DNA from: a virus
Virus record (IMG/VR): IMGVR_UViG_3300044797_000164
Coordinates: 1 to 29,055 of that record
Reading direction: 5' to 3' (one strand)
DNA length: 29,055 nucleotides
The translations under genes and the position numbers were made by a program. Below the pieces are notes generated by a model. It worked only from the letters and a program-made list of their open reading frames with translations. It was not told the origin of the DNA and did not search any database. Shown here piece after piece: positions 28,376-29,055 of this stretch (positions are counted from its first letter, which is position 1; each line of letters starts with the position of its first letter).

Positions 28376-28813
28376 TCAATTATTCGAGAGTGGATCGGGC
28401 GGCTCAATCCGGCGTTGCTTCGCCGCTTCCTCTTTGATTTTGTCGAACACTTCCTTGCTCACGTCGAAGATTGGCCCGTTGGGATGCCCCGCCAGCGTGA
28501 AGCTGTAGAAGAAACCGTATTCCCCGCTGGAATCACACTTGGCGGCAAGCTGCCCCTTATCAAGCTCTTTTTGGCAGGCGTCGCAAATGCCTAGCTGCAT
28601 TTCGTCCCCGGCAAGGACGACATCGGAATGCCACTGCTTCTGGCAGATTTTACAGGCGCGATTCGGCTTTTCGCCGTTCTCACGATTCTGCGTGTATTTG
28701 CCGGTGCGGAACTTGTGCTTGAGCACCTTGCCTAAATGCTCGAATGCGGCCTTTGCCACCTCCGGGTTGGCAATCTTCGGCGCAAGCGGGTCAATGGGTT
28801 TTTCGTCGTCCAT
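28376..28813 (-). CDS. Double C-x2-C zinc-finger protein of unknown function
   Basis: A 145-residue protein with RACKICQKQWHSDV at about residue 52 and GICDACQKELDKG at about residue 75, two C-x2-C pairs that probably make one treble-clef-like zinc site. The N-terminal part is acidic then basic (PEVAKAAFEHLGKVLKHKFR). The C-terminal part is charged and helical (KEVFDKIKEEAAKQRRIEP). GAGA stands before the ATG. Several phage proteins of this architecture bind nucleic acid, but no function can be assigned. Confidence 0.65.
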   Translation of the reverse strand: MDDEKPIDPLAPKIANPEVAKAAFEHLGKVLKHKFRTGKYTQNRENGEKPNRACKICQKQWHSDVVLAGDEMQLGICDACQKELDKGQLAAKCDSSGEYGFFYSFTLAGHPNGPIFDVSKEVFDKIKEEAAKQRRIEPPDPLSNN

Positions 28814-28816
28814 ATC

Positions 28817-29055
28817 TCACGCGAGAAACGAAAAACTCTCAAGGCTCTTTGTTGTAAACCCACACGCACCCCGATGTCCACCGCCGCCGTATTTGACCGC
28901 GATGGCGGACAAGTCCAAATCCGTGCGGTGCTTCGCGTGGTAAAGCGAGAATGTCCAGCCATTACCATTGTAATAAAATCCCATCAGCGCATCGTGGCCC
29001 GTTTGCGGGATGTCCTTGCTGGCAAAAGTGAGCGCATTGCATCGCGCCGTGGTCA
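28817..29055 (-). CDS. DHHA1-domain phosphoesterase-like protein, C-terminal part (runs off right edge)
   Basis: Seventy-nine codons are visible before the TGA at 28817-28819, and the frame is open to base 29055. The end reads DLSAIAVKYGGGGHRGACGF, the signature of the DHHA1 domain (GGGGH-x-x-A-x-GF) found in DHH phosphoesterases such as NrnA-type nano-RNases and RecJ relatives. The preceding strand GWTFSLYHAKHRTD fits the usual S-L-R-S strand. The catalytic DHH domain lies outside the window. A role in oligonucleotide or dinucleotide turnover is expected by family. Confidence 0.8.
   Translation of the reverse strand, partial: TTARCNALTFASKDIPQTGHDALMGFYYNGNGWTFSLYHAKHRTDLDLSAIAVKYGGGGHRGACGFTTKSLESFSFLA

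Noticed and set aside
1-29055. CRISPR arrays, insertion sequences, rRNA genes and an integrase
   Set aside because: No regularly spaced repeats, transposase motifs, ribosomal RNA segments or integrase motifs were found on either strand.

Overview
The window is part of the genome of a tailed double-stranded DNA bacteriophage, or of a closely related prophage. The evidence is a large terminase with ATPase and nuclease motifs (23073-24623), a portal-scaffold-capsid-adaptor gene order (22988 down to 14449, minus strand), a very large adhesin-like virion protein (9883-14445) and a P22-gp10-like tail or DNA-stabilisation protein (25909-27726). A portal directly followed by scaffold and capsid, an adaptor of the T7 gp11 kind, a gp10-like propeller protein, and no visible tape measure or long-tail genes all suggest a short-tailed (podovirus-like) virion. 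No integrase, repressor/Cro pair or attachment site is visible. The host cannot be named from the sequence. The DNA is moderately GC-rich and almost fully coding.

Layout. (1) 1-660, minus: the end of a fibre-like virion gene that runs off the left edge, and a second small Gly/Thr-rich virion-type protein. (2) 745-9824, minus: a 14-gene operon in which every one of the 13 junctions is a 4-base stop/start overlap. It begins with a small helix-turn-helix protein and encodes a PurD-like ATP-grasp enzyme, a Lar-like zinc ribbon, a three-domain glycosyltransferase fusion, a fucosyltransferase-like protein, a GroES co-chaperonin, a SAM methyltransferase, two further GT-A-type glycosyltransferases, a WbpD-like hexapeptide acyltransferase and several small unknowns. 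(3) 9883-22988, minus: the head and adhesin module, in transcription order acidic protein, portal, small protein, scaffold, major capsid, Pro/Ala-rich protein, adaptor with repeats, giant adhesin. (4) 22989-23072: a divergent intergenic region with a 9-bp direct repeat. (5) 23073-27726, plus: terminase, a GT27-like glycosyltransferase, a small unknown and the tail propeller. A minus-strand tRNA with a CAU anticodon lies between terminase and glycosyltransferase. (6) 27701-29055, minus: a helix-turn-helix-like protein, two small proteins and the C-terminal DHHA1 domain of a phosphoesterase cut by the right edge.

How it fits together. The head and packaging genes make the virion. The long operon and the separate GT27-like gene look like a virus-borne glycan-modification system, with at least six GT-like domains plus an acyltransferase, a methyltransferase and an ATP-grasp ligase. 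It could decorate the host envelope or the virion itself. The phage GroES probably adapts host GroEL for folding of virion or operon proteins. The adhesin, with three discoidin-like domains, VWA, FN3-like and P-domain modules, is the best candidate for host recognition, and carbohydrate binding would match the glycan theme.
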